Part shown: one piece after another, positions 62,894 to 64,000 of the stretch
Layout: each line of letters opens with the position of its first letter
How positions within the stretch are numbered: the stretch's first letter is position 1
NCBI RefSeq assembly: GCF_002019695.1
Contig: NZ_KV917376.1
Location: 2,782,670-2,846,669 of the forward strand
Direction of reading: 5' to 3'
Length of the DNA stretch: 64,000 nucleotides
From: Evansella clarkii
GTDB lineage: Bacteria > Bacillota > Bacilli > Bacillales > Salisediminibacteriaceae
Program-made: the position numbers and the translations under genes
The notes under the pieces: model-generated
Told to the model about the DNA's origin: nothing
Seen by the model: only the letters and a program-made list of their open reading frames with translations
The model's database searches: none

Positions 62894-63400
62894 ATGCCTT
62901 TAACACCATTGGATATTCATAATAAGGAATTCACCCGCGGCTTTCGCGGTTATGATGAAGACGAAGTAAACGAGTTTCTTGACCAGATTATCAAAGACTA
63001 TGAATTAGTAATTCGTGAAAAAAAAGACCTGGCCGATCGTGTCAATGAGCTGGAAGAAAAATTAAGCCATTTTTCTTCCATTGAAACTACGCTTAATAAG
63101 TCTATTCTCATTGCACAGGAAACAGCTGAAGATGTGAAGCGAAGCGCAGATAAAGAAGCTAAGCTCATAATTAAAGAGGCAGAGAAAAATGCCGACCGCA
63201 TAATAAATGAATCACTCTCTAAATCAAGAAAAATAACTCTTGAAATTGAGGAATTGAAGAAACAGGCCTCCGTCTACCGTACGCGCTTCCGCATGCTCCT
63301 GGAAGCACAGCTGGAAATGCTCAGTACAGATGACTGGGACGACCTGAGCAAAAGCAATGAGGATGAGGAAGAAGAGTCATACGAGAATGTTAACGGGTAA
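62894..63400 (+). CDS. divIVA: Cell-division/polarity protein DivIVA
   Basis: 168 residues, GGAGGTGG upstream. The N-terminal membrane-curvature-sensing domain MPLTPLDIHNKEFTRGFRGY keeps the membrane-inserting F17 and adjacent R18. Coiled coils follow (about 28-65 and 75-145), then an acidic tail. Localises at new septa and poles, recruiting MinJ/MinD and, in sporulation, chromosome-anchoring factors. Separate transcription unit: 160 bp of gene-free DNA precede it. Confidence 0.96.
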   Translation: MPLTPLDIHNKEFTRGFRGYDEDEVNEFLDQIIKDYELVIREKKDLADRVNELEEKLSHFSSIETTLNKSILIAQETAEDVKRSADKEAKLIIKEAEKNADRIINESLSKSRKITLEIEELKKQASVYRTRFRMLLEAQLEMLSTDDWDDLSKSNEDEEEESYENVNG

Positions 63401-63401
63401 C

Positions 63402-63431
63402 TTGACGCATTGATTGCAATTGTCATATACT
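63402..63431 (+). promoter_or_regulatory. Candidate SigA promoter of ileS
   Basis: TTGACG (63402-63407), 18-bp spacer, TATACT (63426-63431), about 75 bp before the T-box stem I. Confidence 0.5.
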
Positions 63432-63507
63432 TTAGTAAGATTTTTTAATTTGCTATACTTATTAATTACTTTATATCTGGGTAAACTGGAATTTATATGA
63501 AAAACAT

Positions 63508-63748
63508 TGACAGGGACAGTACATTTGCAATACTTCTCCAGCGAGTCAGGGACGGTGAAAGCCTGACGAAGCAAGCAGATGGAAAATCACCCTTGAGTTG
63601 CGCACTGAACAGTTTTTTTGCTTAGTAGGCTGTGCCGGCTGATTTCACGTTAAGAAATCCTGAGTGAACAATCTTTATAACATGATTGTTTATGAGGGTG
63701 GTACCGCGGGTTTCCTTCTCGTCCCTTACAGGATGAGGAGGTTTTTTT
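63508..63748 (+). promoter_or_regulatory. Isoleucine T-box riboswitch
   Basis: Stem I features: AGTA loop, GCGAG, GGTGAAAGCC and the specifier context GGAAAATCACCC with codon ATC (63586-63588, isoleucine) followed by TTGAGTTGC. The conserved T-box AGGGTGGTACCGCGG is at 63695-63709. The terminator is CCTTCTCGTCC (63714-63724) / GGATGAGGAGG (63731-63741) with seven T's. Uncharged tRNA-Ile would stabilise the antiterminator and allow ileS expression. Confidence 0.95.
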
Positions 63749-63857
63749 ATTTTCCAGGCTCTGAAGAAAATCCGGGGTCAGCTATTTTCCTGTAACCTGT
63801 CAAAAATAGCTGCCGGACAAACTTTAAAACAATTGAACATAAAAGGAGGAAGCGGCA

Positions 63858-64000
63858 AATGGATTACAAAGACACGCTGCTTATGCCGAAGACAGAGTTT
63901 CCTATGCGCGGAAACCTGCCTAATCGGGAACCAGGAATGCAACAGGAATGGGAAGAACAAAAGATATATGAGAAAGTACAAAACAGAACGGAAGGGCGCC
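63858..64000 (+). CDS. ileS: Isoleucyl-tRNA synthetase, N-terminal fragment
   Basis: 47 codons up to the window edge, ATG 63858 with AAAGGAGGAAG upstream. N-terminus [20 protein letters not shown] with [13 protein letters not shown] is typical of Bacillus IleS. Only the leading part before the HIGH motif is visible. Controlled by the isoleucine T-box just upstream. Confidence 0.96.

Overview
The window is one continuous stretch of the chromosome of a low-GC, endospore-forming, aerobic member of the Bacillaceae. The evidence is near-complete synteny with the Bacillus subtilis ylaK-pycA-cta-ylb-mra/mur/div/fts-spoIIG-ylm-divIVA-ileS block, Shine-Dalgarno sites of AGGAGG type with many GTG/TTG starts, sporulation genes (ylbJ, rsfA, spoVD, spoVE, spoIIGA, sigE, sigG), a caa3-type oxidase and a bacillithiol gene (bshC). 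A more exact placement, for example among the alkaliphilic or halophilic bacilli, is only a guess.

Layout. Positions 1-9000 hold the 3' part of ylaK, ylaL, glsA, ylaN, pycA, an IS3-family element inserted in an intergenic CGCCAATA repeat array, and dps. Positions 9500-14660 hold ctaB and ctaCDEF (haem O synthesis and the cytochrome caa3 oxidase). Positions 15000-37400 hold the ylb region: an AI-2E family membrane protein, ylbA-E, an inserted XPB-type helicase with its partner gene, ylbF-G, rsmD, coaD, ylbJ-N, rpmF, a crotonase, rsfA, ylbP, panE, a DUF3397 gene and bshC. Positions 37780-56700 hold the division and cell-wall cluster: mraZ, rsmH, ftsL, pbpB, spoVD, murE, a single-domain MurF-like gene, mraY, murD, spoVE, murB, divIB, ylxW, ylxX, sbp, ftsA, ftsZ. 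Positions 56900-59600 are spoIIGA-sigE-sigG. Positions 59975-64000 are ylmC, ylmE, sepF, ylmG, ylmH, divIVA, an isoleucine T-box leader and the start of ileS.

Genes work together in four blocks: respiration (ctaB makes haem O for the CtaCDEF oxidase; pyc is anaplerotic); peptidoglycan precursor synthesis and septation (murE, mraY, murD, murB, ftsL/divIB/pbpB, ftsA/Z, sepF, divIVA); their sporulation counterparts (SpoVD, SpoVE); and the sigma cascade (SpoIIGA activates pro-SigE in the mother cell; SigG acts in the forespore).

The main departures from the B. subtilis order are: ftsW, ctaA, ctaG, murG and ylmD are missing from their usual places; a MurF-like fragment with a disrupted P-loop lies between murE and mraY; the two-gene XPB module lies between ylbE and ylbF; and several intergenic regions carry hairpin-forming repeats. 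These include a 33-bp x 8 array that sits inside a copy of a dispersed repeat, and a 52-bp array after rpmF. Visible control elements include a PerR-like site at dps, a possible leader terminator upstream of ctaB, MraZ boxes at mraZ, a long-spacer promoter at spoIIGA, a SigF-type promoter plus an anti-Shine-Dalgarno segment at sigG, and the ileS T-box. I see no strong case for a wholly new system. The best candidates for follow-up are the XPB helicase pair, the MurF-like protein and the ctaB leader.
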